Source: Nicotiana tabacum (Eukaryota; Streptophyta; Magnoliopsida; Solanales; Solanaceae). Taken from it: a stretch of DNA of 64,000 nt. This document shows, piece by piece, positions 10,898 to 21,011 of this stretch; positions within the stretch are counted from its first letter, which is position 1, and each line of letters begins with the position of its first letter. The stretch lies in assembly GCF_000715075.1 (NCBI RefSeq), contig NC_134095.1:8418722-8482721 (forward strand), given 5' to 3'. The position numbers and the translations under genes are program-made. A model generated the notes under the pieces. That model did no database searches. It was not told the DNA's origin and saw only the letters and a list, made by a program, of their open reading frames with translations.

Positions 10898-13204
10898 CTA
10901 TTCTAAATATTCCCGGGATAGAAAATCCGGAAGGGAATTATCAATTCCTTTTTTGTATTGTATTTCAAAATCGAAAGGTGCTAGCTGAGCCTGCCATCTA
11001 GCAAATATTAATTTTGAAGCATCGTGCTTAAAATCTTTGTCAAACATGTATTTAACCGATTGAGCATCAGTTTTTATCAAAAACTTTTGGTTGTATAAGT
11101 CGTCTTGAAATTTTAATACACACTTAACAATAGTTAACATTTCATGCGCCACAGTAGCGTATTTCTTTTGAGCTTCGGTCCATTTACCAGAGTGAAATCT
11201 TATTAAGTATTCACTCTTATTATTGGGATTTACTTGTTTCAAAATCCCTCCATATCCAACATTAGACGCATCTGTCTCGATAATCTTTTGCCAAGTAGGA
11301 TTGGCAAGGGTTAAACATGGTAAAGATTTAACACGCCCTTTAATACTTTTGACTAACTCAGTATGTTGGTTAGTCCAAGGGTGTTTATGATCTTTTTTTA
11401 GCCGATCGTATAGAGGGGCTAGATCACGTGACAAACTTTTATAAAAAGGGGAAATATAATTTAAGCTTCCCAAAAATCTTTGTAATTGAGTCCTGTCAGT
11501 GATAACATCAGGAAATTTTGAGGCAAAATCAATAGATCTTTGTATTGGGGTAATTTTTCCCTGGCAAATATTATGACCTAGAAAACGAACACTTGTTTGG
11601 AATAGACTCATCTTGGGTTTAGAGATTACTAAACCGTTTTGTATAACAATTTTCTTGAAAATATCAAGATGCTTAATATGCATCTCCAGAGTTTTAGAAA
11701 ATACCAATATGTCGTCAATATAAACGATGATAAAATCCAAATATGAGTTAAAAATATCATTCATAATTTTTTGAAATTCAGAAGGGGCATTTTTCAAACC
11801 AAATGGCATAACATTCCATTCATATTGCCCAAATGGAACATTAAAAGCAGTCCTATAAGTATGCTCTTTAAATATTTGAATTTGCCAATAACCAGATTTT
11901 AAATCAAATTTTGAAAATATATTGGCGTCATATAATCTGGATAGCAAGTCCCTTTTGTTAGGGATAGGATACCTAATCCATTTCAAATGTTTATTTAATG
12001 GTTTATAATTTATGACTAAGCGGGGAATACCTCGTTCCTTTTCTGCCGCATTATTAACATAAAAGGCAGAACATGACCAAGGAGATTTTGAGGGTTTTAT
12101 CAAACCCTTTTGTAACAAACTATCAATCTCGTTTTTGCAGAATTCAACTAGCTCAGCATTCATCTGGCAAGGTCGAGATTTAGTAGGAATATCATCCTCA
12201 GAGAAGGTTTCTTCGTATGGAAGAGTTACAATATGCCTTTTCCTGTTCCAAAAGGCACTAGGGTGATCGGCGCAAACATCAACGGCCATTTTTTTAGCAA
12301 TTAATTTAATCTTCTGCTGAACTTTTGCAGATTGTATAGTATCAAATATATTCATACTAAGAATTTCTAATTGTAGTGAATCAACATGTCTTTGTTTCAT
12401 ATTAATCAAGGCATTAATATCTCTAGTTACGGGATCTGTAACAAAGGAATAGCTTATCTTTTTATCTTGATAAGTAGCAGAAAAACCATGTTTATCTATA
12501 TTATTAAACGGATAAATAGCATTAATAAAAGGTGTTCCAAGTATGATTGGAGGGTATAACTGGTTTTTTACCAAAAAGAAGAAATGTGGAATACAGACTT
12601 TATTCTGGCAAATATGAGTATTAGGCAATTTGTACTCTATATCTAAAGCATGACCAGAAGCGGATTTCACCAAATGAGTAGTCTTTTGAAAATATCTAGT
12701 AGGAATCAATCCTTCCTGAATGCAGCTTACATCTGCACCACTATCAATCATAGCTATATCAGTTATAGAAAAATTATTATCAATTAAAATAGTACATTTA
12801 ATATACCATTTGTGTGCAGTAACAATTTGCATCATACCTAAAAATAAATCAGATTTTTCATCAGAAATTTCTTTTCCTTTATCATTAGAAAAATCAGAAA
12901 ATCCTTTAGTCGAAGATTCAGGTAGAGAATTATTTTTCTCAATTTGAGTAATCCGGTGATCGCAAATCATTTGATTTTGCTTAAGAGACTTAATATCTCT
13001 TTTCAAATTTTCGATTTCTTCTTTTAAATCATCAAAAGAAGTATCTCGACTAGGAGTACTGGACTTTTGAAGTCTTCTATTTATTTCAGATAAAGAATAT
13101 GGTGCAAAGTGTTCAAATTCGTTTTTGTATTTTTCAACAGTCTTTGAACTACTAGAACTTGAACTTGCAGCTAAAGTAATAATTTTTTTCACGAAGTTTT
13201 TCAT
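10898..13204 (-). pseudogene. Pararetroviral polymerase: protease, reverse transcriptase, RNase H
   Basis: An uninterrupted frame of 768 codons. Order: Ser-rich and coiled-coil N-terminal part (1-95), aspartic protease with DSGAD at 154-158, reverse transcriptase with FDLKSGYWQI, PFGLKNAP and YIDDI near 495, and RNase H with ETDAS near 640, ending SREYLE. The ATG at 13204 lies inside the 3' end of the capsid frame (overlap 53 bp, different frame), so the enzyme was made either from its own start or by a shift. The frame itself is unbroken, but it is inverted relative to the flanking promoter and movement-protein pieces, so no viral transcript can span them. Confidence 0.9.
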
Positions 13205-13901
13205 CAGTAACTTCTTTTAAAAGTTCTATTACATTGTCAGACGTAATAGTTTTTATATTAAGATCATCAAATTGTGATTTCAATTTATAAAATTCGTCAC
13301 TATCACAAGCACAAATATCACCTTTGCAAGCAGTGCAAGCAGTATCAACATTTTTATTATTATCAGAAAAATCAATTAACTCAACTTCAGCTTCAGATTC
13401 AGTCTCTGAGTAATAGTCAGATTCTGATCCCGAAGTGTATAACAAGCCATAAACCTTATCGTGTAACTCATCATCGAGTTCTAAGGTTTTTAGCTTTTGA
13501 AGCTTGCAGTTTGGAGAAATATGACCAAACTTTCCACACTTATAACACTTAATATCAGCGAGATCACGTTTGGATCTATTCTTCGCAAATCGAGTAGATT
13601 TCCTGTTCGCTTTTCTAGTATCACGTTCTTCCTTAGGCCTATATCTAGACCTCTTTTTCTTATACGGGCTATCCGGGTTAGGGTACCTATGATATTTGGT
13701 TTTCTTCTTCCTATTTTGAGTGGAAGTTCCGGGTAAACCAAACTGGGTACAAAAGTCACCTACTTGGGACCTTTCTTTAAGCTTATCTATCTTAAGCTGT
13801 CTAGAAAGTCTTAGCTCATTACATTTTTCACTAAAAAATTCTTTTTGAATATAAATACGGGCCCGGGAACCTGGGCTAAAATCAATTTGGTGTGGAATCA
13901 T
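13152..13901 (-). pseudogene. Pararetroviral capsid protein, C-terminal part with CCHC finger
   Basis: About 249 codons: a strongly basic region (residues 60-115), then a CCHC knuckle (CYKCGKFGHISPNC, about 118-131), then an acidic Ser/Glu-rich tail with a Cys-rich CTACKGDICACDSD stretch. This basic-CCHC-acidic order is the hallmark of caulimovirid coat proteins. The apparent ATG at 13901 overlaps the stop of the preceding fragment (TAATG) and lies within what should be mid-protein, so the N-terminal half is missing here; it sits on the plus strand at 16349-17360. Confidence 0.8.
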
Positions 13902-14119
13902 TAAATATTATTGGGGTCGAAATCCATCTCAGATAGAGAAGGAATATCCTTATCTGAAATATTGTCATTATCTTGAACAATATTTGTTTGAGGGTTAATC
14001 TTAACCCTTTCAACCCTCTTATCTTTGGAATCGGGCTTATCACTAGCAATAGTGTGTAAAGAAGCCGCACGATTGCGAGATGGACCGTAAACTGGTTCAA
14101 CAGGGGAAATATGTTGCAT
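13901..14119 (-). pseudogene. Small pararetroviral fragment upstream of capsid frame
   Basis: This 72-codon frame ends in a stop that overlaps the next ATG (TAATG). Its composition (polar, acidic, ending [10 protein letters not shown]) looks coding. It could be the C-terminal tail of the movement protein or a capsid segment; no motif decides. Its left limit is the rearrangement junction near 14121. Confidence 0.4.
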
Positions 14120-14150
14120 AGCATATGTTTAACAGTCCCTCAAAAAAGTG

Positions 14151-14475
14151 ACAAATTCATTTATATGTGACAGCCCCTCAAAAAAGGATAGTAGAAGAAA
14201 GCACTGTTAAACATATTGCTCGGAGAATATCAATCCAAGATGGAGATAAAATGGATTTGATAAATCAATACTTAGAAGGGTTGAAAAGAAATCTGCTCCA
14301 ATCACTAGATCAGTGTGAAAAATCAGACACTTCAATGAGAAGTGAGACGAGTGGTGATGACCTCGTAGAAGATACTCAACCTATACAGCCAGAAATGATA
14401 TTATCTGACAGAGAAATTGACAAGGTGGAAGAATTCCTCCAACAGATGCAAAATATGGACAAAAAGAAGACTTGA
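14151..14475 (+). pseudogene. Pararetroviral ORF4 C-terminal part (copy 2)
   Basis: The same coding sequence as minus-strand 9140-8821, here in plus orientation and directly followed by the viral promoter, as in the normal caulimovirid order (last ORF, then intergenic promoter). The left junction near 14121-14150 contains a small inverted scrap (GCATATGTTTAACAGT) copied from the complement of 14198-14215, a sign of template switching or foldback repair. Confidence 0.6.
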
Positions 14476-14499
14476 CAGCTTATCAGCCGCCAGGACCCA

Positions 14500-14810
14500 C
14501 TTAAACAGTAGATACACTGTTCATCAACAGTAGAAACACTGTTTATCTACAGTAAAAACACTGTGTAGGGACCCAGATGTGGGACCCATTTTACTATTCA
14601 AGATTCTTTTTTTTTGTTATTTAAGAATGCTTCTTCATTTGAAGAAGGAAGGCCGGAACCCCCCCTCTCTCTCTACTTTCTCTCTCCTCTCTCTCTCTCT
14701 CAACCAACCCCCTTTGTAAACACTTAGTTCATAGCTTAGTTTGTAAATCGAGTTCAAGAATTAATAAAAGTTTTGAAGTTCATCTTCAGGGCCTTGCTTC
14801 TCGGCCTACA
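14500..14810 (+). promoter_or_regulatory. Pararetroviral pregenomic promoter and poly(A) signal
   Basis: Three imperfect dyads of the form ACAGTAnAnACACTGT lie at about 14505-14565. A TATA-like TTATTTAAG (14617-14625), a CT-rich start region (14660-14700) and AATAAA at 14763-14768 follow. The TATA-to-AATAAA distance of about 145 bp suits the terminally redundant RNA of caulimovirids, where the signal is skipped once near the cap and used after a full circle. Confidence 0.65.
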
Positions 14811-14911
14811 AGGTACATATTTATTCTTCTTTTAAGTATTTTTAGTCTCTCTCCCTAGCCGTGACTATGTCCGGCTAAACGGATTCATATCTATGTTGAA
14901 GCACTAATTTC

Positions 14912-15350
14912 TCTTGCATATTAACCATGAAGTATCCAGACTCTTTCAAAATATAAAGAAATTTTAATATAGTTTCTTGGTTTGGTTCCAAGATGGTGGT
15001 ACAGTCGGTTCTGGTACTACTCTTATTGGCTTTGCCTTAGTGGCTACGTCTAGCCAGCTGTGACTTTAAAGCCCGCTGAAGTTGTCAAAAGGGCTATCTC
15101 TTTCACAGTTAGAACTGCTAGACACATGGGCTCAGTAAGAGTATGTATCGGGCTTAGACAGGCCCCTTGCTTGGGTAAAAGGATATAGATCCTTCCATAC
15201 AGTCATTAAACTATAATAGAATTTCCGTATATTTCGAATCCTTATTGGTCGTGCGGACTACCGCCAACCTTTAAAAGTGTACTAAAGCAGCTAGATCTGG
15301 ATGGCCGTGCGGACTACCGCCCGCCTACCTAGATCCTGGTGTAAATTGGT
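14912..15350 (+). repeat. Second copy of the pararetroviral leader
   Basis: This is nearly identical to 9183-9624 in the same orientation. The homology stops at AAATTGGT, just inside the primer site, and jumps to coding sequence, so a deletion removed the primer site and the 5' end of the next ORF. Confidence 0.85.
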
Positions 15351-15353
15351 TAT

Positions 15354-16346
15354 TCTCAGGGATCGTCATACGGATCCTCATCAACCTCTCCAGTAATACA
15401 AAAAGGAAAAAAGAGTTTGATAAACTCAAAGGTACCGCATACAGGAGAATCCTCAGGACATTCTATACATCTGGAAGATATTCCAGAAGACAGTCCGTTA
15501 TACGGACATCTGCAGGCTTATTTAGCATCTAAAAAGCAAAGTGATACTTTTGCTTCAATTGCTAAGGAAGAAGACAATGATGATATCAAGTCATATGAAA
15601 AGTTACCAAAAAGAGAAATGATATTTCTCCTTGAAAACTCTGAGATTCAGAGAAAAGAAGAACCGTGGAAAATATTTCAGAGATATCTGATTAATGGATT
15701 ATACTATCCGGGTGAATCATATAAAACCCGTACCTATTATGAAACTATCCTGATCAGTACAGGTAGTGCAGAATTCCAGCACTTTTCAGGTTATAACACA
15801 AATGAAAATGTTTATAACTTTTCAAAAGTCATTATCAAACAGATTATATCTGTTGAAGAATGGGGTATTTCCACAATGAAAGAAAGGCAGATAAGCCTTA
15901 ATAAATCACCAATGAATTTCACTTATTGGGATTATATTCAAGCATTTGATAGAGTGCTTTATTATAACAATGAAAGACATAAGCATACTTGGTTTATCAA
16001 GGTATGCGCTAAGGTATTTACAGGACCTATCCCTAACTGGTTTTTAAACTGGTGGTCATACCATGGTCCTACTACCAAAATCTTGCCTGAACCATTCCTG
16101 AAATTATACAAAGAATGGACAAAAGCCTCTCCGTTCTTAACAAATTTATATCACGCAGATCATATCTGCTATTTAGAAAAAATTGATCAGATTTACTTCT
16201 TTATTGAATTTTCTATCCCCTGGATCCATAAATGGACCCCGGAAATGGGTTATACGGAAGAACAAATCCCTTGTTTATATAGGGTATTCTACAACAATTT
16301 TTGGGACAAATTGATGAAAACTGATCCCAAAACAATGGTTTTTTGA
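15354..16346 (+). pseudogene. Pararetroviral ORF upstream of capsid, 5'-truncated
   Basis: The frame is open from the deletion junction at about 15350 without an ATG at its start, and ends in TGA at 16344-16346, just after a run of six T (16338-16343). The capsid-like frame continues directly in another phase, so the two were once one long ORF broken by a frameshift in the T run. The protein is rich in Tyr/Trp (GYNTNENVYNFSKVII, WFLNWWSYHGP), as in the N-terminal region of solendovirus-type polyproteins; no enzymatic motif is seen. Confidence 0.6.
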
Positions 16347-16348
16347 TA

Positions 16349-17354
16349 CTTATAGTAAAGAGGATTTGAGTAATATATCTCAAGAATTTTATGAAACTTG
16401 TGCCTTACATAATCAAATTATGTATTTTGTTCCTTGGTTTATAACAACTTATTTACCTCTTTATATAAAGGTATTAGAAAGATCTTATAAAGACGGGAGT
16501 GGTAATATTACTAAAGCAATTTATCCGCCTCAGGCTCCCTTTATTTTACCTAATAATACTGGTATTACTTTCACTGCCTTTCAAAAATTTATTGATGATA
16601 ATGTGGCAGCTATTAGTATTGCAGAAATTAATAAATTGATTTCTCAAAACAATTATTTGGGTTTATATGTTAAAATTTTAGGAGAACATATTGGTTCTCT
16701 TGATAAAAAACTTGATGATTTGACTATTTTAATAAAAAAAATGGGTACTAAGAAAGGACCAACTGATATTGCCTCCACTTCAGGAAGTAAAACAGTTGAT
16801 CAAAACATTCTTACCCATATTCAAAGACCTCCTGAGATTCAGGATTTTAAATTCAAATCTCTTGATGACTTAGCTCAGCTTTTAGATAAAAAGCTTTCCG
16901 GTTTAAATATTAGGCCTATTGATTTATCAAAAAATTTTGCTGATAAAATGGAGACCGTTTCTGATTATAAAACTGAGACTTGGTCAGAGTTTAATAAACT
17001 CAAGGGGATTGTTAAACAAAATCATAGGTATGCTGATAAACCGAGAATGCAGACCTATTATTATCCTCGTCCTACTCCTCAAGATGTGTTGATTGAGGAA
17101 CGAGATTGGAATCAGACTAATACGTCTTATAACGGTTCCGAAATTTATGAATGGAATCTTGATGGTCTAACTGATAGACAATTAACCATTCTCGTACACA
17201 GAATGCTCATGTATTCGACTATCTGTAAAAGTGTTAAAAATACAGATAGAACTATTTGCAAAATGATTATTGCAGGTTTTACTGATAATCATTTATCTGT
17301 AGAGGAAAAGGCGTTCGTTATAAAATTTCTTTCATATCTATTACACAATTGGCA

Positions 17355-17360
<6 letters not shown>
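16349..17360 (+). pseudogene. Pararetroviral capsid region, N-terminal and central part
   Basis: The frame is open without an ATG at its left limit and joins the previous ORF across the T-run shift. The middle is helical (Leu/Ile heptads near residues 90-200) and is followed by SYNGSEIYEWNLDGLTDRQL and CKMIIAGFTDN, the style of caulimovirid capsid core. After HNWHEY (about 17357) it runs into (TA)n and host sequence, so the CCHC part is missing here. Confidence 0.65.

Positions 17361-17402
<42 letters not shown>
17357..17402. repeat. (TA)n tract at the pararetrovirus right border
   Basis: About 22 TA units form the right border. With the TA-rich array at 8588-8770 on the left this places the virus within a TA repeat, a known preference of integrated plant pararetroviruses. 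Confidence 0.85.
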
Positions 17403-17407
<5 letters not shown>

Positions 17408-17549
17408 CTATACTAGTATACTATATATACTACAAAACAAGATTTTTCAAAATTCAAAATGAGGGCCCCACCCCCAATGACCACCAACGGCCATATTGCA
17501 CAAATAACCGTTTTTTTTTTCAATTTACAAAACTAACCTTCTCTAACAC

Positions 17550-17557
17550 TATAAATA
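17550..17557 (+). promoter_or_regulatory. TATA box of the solo-BED gene
   Basis: TATAAATACCCCCTC, as at 5716, followed by a pyrimidine-rich leader (TCAATCTC, CAATTTTCAAG words) up to the ATG at 17669. The block looks like a duplicate of the hAT transposase promoter and leader. Confidence 0.55.
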
Positions 17558-17668
17558 CCCCCTCCCTCTTCTTCATTTCAATACTCAATACTCATTTCTC
17601 AATCTAAATTTCTCTCAATCTCCAATTTTCAAGACTTCAAGTCTCAATCTTAATTTTCAAGTTACATC

Positions 17669-17863
17669 ATGCCTCGTTCGGAAAGAGTGCGCTTATTTGT
17701 TTCGCACTACTATGAAGTGCTTGAAGAAAATGAAGAAGGCCAAATATTAAAATGCAAGAACTGTGGAAGAGTCTTAAATTTTCGTTCAGGGTGTACCATA
17801 GGCATTTTAAGGAGGCATATAACGTATTGTGTTGATGGTATTTATCCGCAAATTCGTCTTTAA
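17669..17863 (+). CDS. Solo BED zinc-finger microprotein in hAT element
   Basis: This 64-residue frame runs from an ATG with a leader and TATA box to TAA. Residues 25-50 form a BED-type finger: an aromatic start (FVSHYYEV), CKNC, then RRHITYC about 20 residues later, giving a C2HC ligand set. There is no RNase-H core or dimerisation region, and it ends after PQIRL. A very similar stand-alone protein is encoded at 46568-46762, also next to hAT remains, so the solo form is not a chance truncation. BED fingers bind DNA; a solo finger could compete with transposase at terminal repeats (inference). Downstream are the hAT 3' end repeats, so it sits in the 3' part of copy B. Confidence 0.6.
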   Translation: MPRSERVRLFVSHYYEVLEENEEGQILKCKNCGRVLNFRSGCTIGILRRHITYCVDGIYPQIRL

Positions 17864-18054
17864 GATATTTCAACAATTTGTGTTATTTTAAAATTATTAG
17901 ACGTATTTATGTTTCATGTTGTACTTTCTTATTAATTTATTATGTATGGCAATTTAGTTTTACTATTGTTTTGTTATTTTACTTTTTCGTCAAACACTTT
18001 AATAATTAGATTTCTACATATATATTACATATATATTATTTATATAGCCATGAT

Positions 18055-18310
18055 ATGGTTTACAAGAAATTGCCTTAAACAAAAAAAAATTAAAAAAAAA
18101 ACCCGGAAATAAAAAAATCCGTTAGGCCCGCTAAGCCCACGAGCCCGACCCGTATAACCCAGAACCATATGGACTTAGGCCCGTCACGAACTGGTTCCAC
18201 CCATTGAGCCCACGAAGCCCGGGACCGTGAGGCCCGGGACCGCCAGAGCTTGGCCCGTTAAGCCCAACCCGTTTGACCCATTTAGGCTCGGACCCGACCC
18301 AGAATACAGC
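18055..18310 (+). repeat. hAT 3' subterminal region (right end of copy B)
   Basis: TTTACAAGAAATTGCCTTAA and an A-rich run, as in copy A, precede GC-rich words (CCCACGAGCCCGACCC, CCCGGGACCG, CCCGTTAAGCCCAACCC). The terminal GCCACCCTTA seen at 4255 is not present, so the last bases may be lost. This gives the second hAT a span of about 5404-18310 including the virus. Confidence 0.6.
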
Positions 18311-18945
18311 ATTACAGGAAACACAGAGCAAAGAAGCGAAATAAATGGGCCCTCTCTGATTAATCGAATGTACATTGCATTTGCCCACCAAATGAAATTA
18401 AGGCTGATGAGCCAAGAAGACAAAGGAAAGTCAAAAGTAAAGTTTGACTCTTAAGAATTTTTTGGTTTATCCAAATGAGTCCCAAATGTTTTTGTTATAA
18501 AATGTTGATAATTATGATTTATGACGTTTTCACGTTGGATTATCTACAGTACCTTATGGCTGATGTGTGTGCTTTCGTCACTAGTTCCTTCATTATTAAG
18601 CACTATGTACGTACTCATAACAAAAGTAGTAATTACTCTCTACATTTTTTAACCCCCCACCCCCTCACCTCCCCTCTAAAAGAAAAAAACCATATTAGTT
18701 CATAATTTCGTAACCGCTTTGTCTAAAAGCTACTGCTTTGAAGCAACACTAGAGTTATTTCCGTATGATCAATATGTATGGAATAACAAAAACAGTCATT
18801 AATATTTATATTATGATAGATTATCTACATCACATTTTTTTGGATACGGTCTTTTTTCGTACCTTGCGTGAACATGAAATACTTTCTACACGAGACTATT
18901 TAATAAAAGAAAATCATTACGAAAATAATACTTGTGTTAAGTTCT
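18311..18945. other. Spacer without recognised gene
   Basis: AT-rich DNA with a C-rich stretch at 18650-18680. Short open frames on both strands show no domain or codon bias. Confidence 0.5.
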
Positions 18946-19105
18946 CTAAGAGCTTGTTTGGGAAGCCACGTAGGAATTGAATTTGAATGTAATTGGGTGT
19001 AATTATACAATTTGGCATGTTTATGTGACCAAGTAATTACTTGGTCAGCGTAAAATTGATTGTAATGGGAGAGGTGGAATTATACTCTTTAATTGTCAAG
19101 GGGAG

Positions 19106-19208
19106 TTGGAAACAATGTCTCTATCATCACTACGTAGAAGTAAGGTCTGCGTACGCTCTACCTTCCCCAGACCTCACTTGTGCGAATATACTGGGTTTGT
19201 TGTTGTTG
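19106..19208 (+). mobile_element. 5'-truncated TS-type SINE/RTE tail with target duplication
   Basis: About 100 bp with GTAAGGTCTGCGTACGCTC, CCCCAGACCTCAC and a (TTG)4 tail is the 3' end shared by the tobacco TS SINE and its RTE partner. It is flanked by TAATTGTCAAGGGGA (19090) and TAATTCTCAAGGGGG (19209), a target duplication with one or two differences. Confidence 0.7.
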
Positions 19209-20120
19209 TAATTCTCAAGGGGGAGGTGAGAATTAATGGTAATTAAACTGTGTAATTAGGATGTTACTTTTTAACTTCTTTCCTTTTTTTTTAGTTTTAA
19301 TTCATTTTCTTTATAATTTTTTATTTCCATTATTTTAATTTCTTTTTATTTTAATTTCTTTTATTTTACATCATTTCTTTTTTATTTTAAAATATATTTT
19401 CCTTTGTACATTATGTTTCTTTTATTTATCTCCCTCTACTTTTTGTGATTCCATGTAATTGCTCTTATATTTTGTTTCTTATTTATTTTACTTTCTTCAT
19501 TTAGCGTAACTGCATTATTACTCTAGTTTTTGAAACTACATCTCATAATATTAGAAATAATGAGTCATTGACAAACTTAGCATATAATGAGTGATGACAT
19601 TAAAGTAAATTTTTGTTTTTGAATGAGGTTATAAACGTATTATATTTCCCTAATCTTAAGTTGTATTGGAACTTATTTTTATTATGTTGGAATTTGACAT
19701 ATGTTAAACTTTTTTTTCTGAATTTTGAAATTGTATTATATTTATGGTTCCAATTTACTTATTTTAGTAGTATTGGCTTGTTATTTCACATTGCATGTTG
19801 TTCATTATAATTGGAATTAATAGATTAAATTGGTCAAACATTTGAATATTGTTGTGACATTATATTTATAAATATTAATTTATTTTATCAAACATTCATT
19901 CCATGATGTTTTTACAAAATGTATGTTTTTAGTTTTTATAATTAATTAGACCAAATATTATTAATTTAGAAAATATATATCAATTATTTTTATACTATTA
20001 ATTAAAAATATATGATTACTAATTAATGTATATTCAAGAAAAAATATGCATCTTAAATACCAAATCTAATATCATTTATACTTATAAAAAATTATTTATA
20101 GGCATATATTTATTATATTA

Positions 20121-20806
20121 CTCCCTCCGGTCCAAAATAAGTAATTTTCTAGCATTTTTTTTGTCCAAAATAAGTGATTTTTACAGATTTCAAGAGAGCA
20201 TTAATATCTTTTTCCCTATATTGCCCGGAGTAAATATTGTTGGAATATGTGTTATTAAAGTGTTTATTTCCAATGCAATTGAATTCTTCCATATGATCAG
20301 ATTCACGTTTCCACTTCTCTAGTTCTATTACTCTTCAACTATGGCATACTCACAGTTTACATCAGATTATACAATATCAGATTCACGTTTTGATTATTTT
20401 GTGTTGTAGCCATGCTTATTTCATCATTTTAGAAAATTAAACCTTCTTTTATAAGAGAATTCTTGGTGGAAAATGTTGAAATTTTTGGCTCCATTTTATA
20501 TTTTGTTGATATTTTAAAACTAAAATTCTAGACATATTGAGATTCTTTCTGAAAATTTGAAATCATTTTTCAAGCGTTGCTTCGTCTGACAAATTGAGAT
20601 GGTTGCTAATCATGAATGTTCTGCCGTTGCGTCTTCCATCTGCTTCATTAAATGTTTTGTGAGAGTTGAGAATAATCACATCCCAAATACCAAAATAGAT
20701 AGCAAAGGATAGTATAGTCATTTTTATTGATATTTAATGCTAAAAGGTAATTTTCTTAATCTGTGTAAAAACACCCAGAAAATCATTTATTTTGAATCGG
20801 AGGGAG
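20121..20806. mobile_element. Stowaway-like (Tc1/mariner) element
   Basis: The left end CTCCCTCCGGTCCAAAATAAG and right end TTATTTTGAATCGGAGGGAG are inverted repeats flanked by TA on both sides (20119-20120 and 20807-20808). At 686 bp it is longer than most Stowaway MITEs and has no transposase frame. It lies inside the 2-kb TIR element. Confidence 0.8.
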
Positions 20807-21011
20807 TAGCTTTTAAGTTTTGATAATTACTTCATTTAAAATTCAATATAACTATATAATTATATTTATGCAACCAAACAGTACGCTTGTAATTACACTA
20901 TATTATGATGTGATAAGTAAATAGATCGTCGTAATTACTATATTGTGTAATTACTACCATAATAATTATATCAATTCCAATTACAAGTGGCTTTCCATAC
21001 ATACCCTAAGA

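Larger units (their letters stand above)
8772..17360. mobile_element. Endogenous pararetrovirus, rearranged (Caulimoviridae, solendovirus-like)
   Basis: All caulimovirid landmarks are present but in scrambled order and orientation: a 30K-type movement protein frame (+), a capsid zinc finger, aspartic protease, reverse transcriptase and RNase H (-), a fourth small frame in pieces, a promoter/leader with poly(A) signal, and a tRNA-Met primer site. A segment of about 370 bp is present as an inverted pair (8772-9140 and 14151-14524) and one of about 440 bp as a direct pair (9183-9624 and 14912-15350). It is flanked by TA-rich repeats on both sides, the usual setting of integrated plant pararetroviruses. 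Junctions and frameshifts make it incapable of encoding a complete virus as it stands. Assignment near tobacco vein clearing virus is by gene content and host, not by search. Confidence 0.85.
18952..21005. mobile_element. 2-kb non-coding TIR element with 6-bp flanking repeat
   Basis: The left end (TTTGGGAAGCCACGTAGGAATT) and the reverse complement of the right end (TATGGAAAGCCACTTGTAATT, near 20975-21005) form an imperfect inverted repeat. CTAAGA flanks both sides (18946-18951 and 21006-21011), possibly part of an imperfect 8-bp duplication. There is no coding sequence. A SINE fragment and a Stowaway-like element have inserted into it. The superfamily is not settled; hAT-like or Mutator-like are both possible. 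Confidence 0.55.

Noticed and set aside
16366..17607. Reading the capsid-like frame through to 17607
   Set aside because: After about 17357 the frame is (TA)n and host/hAT sequence, so the last 80 codons are not viral.
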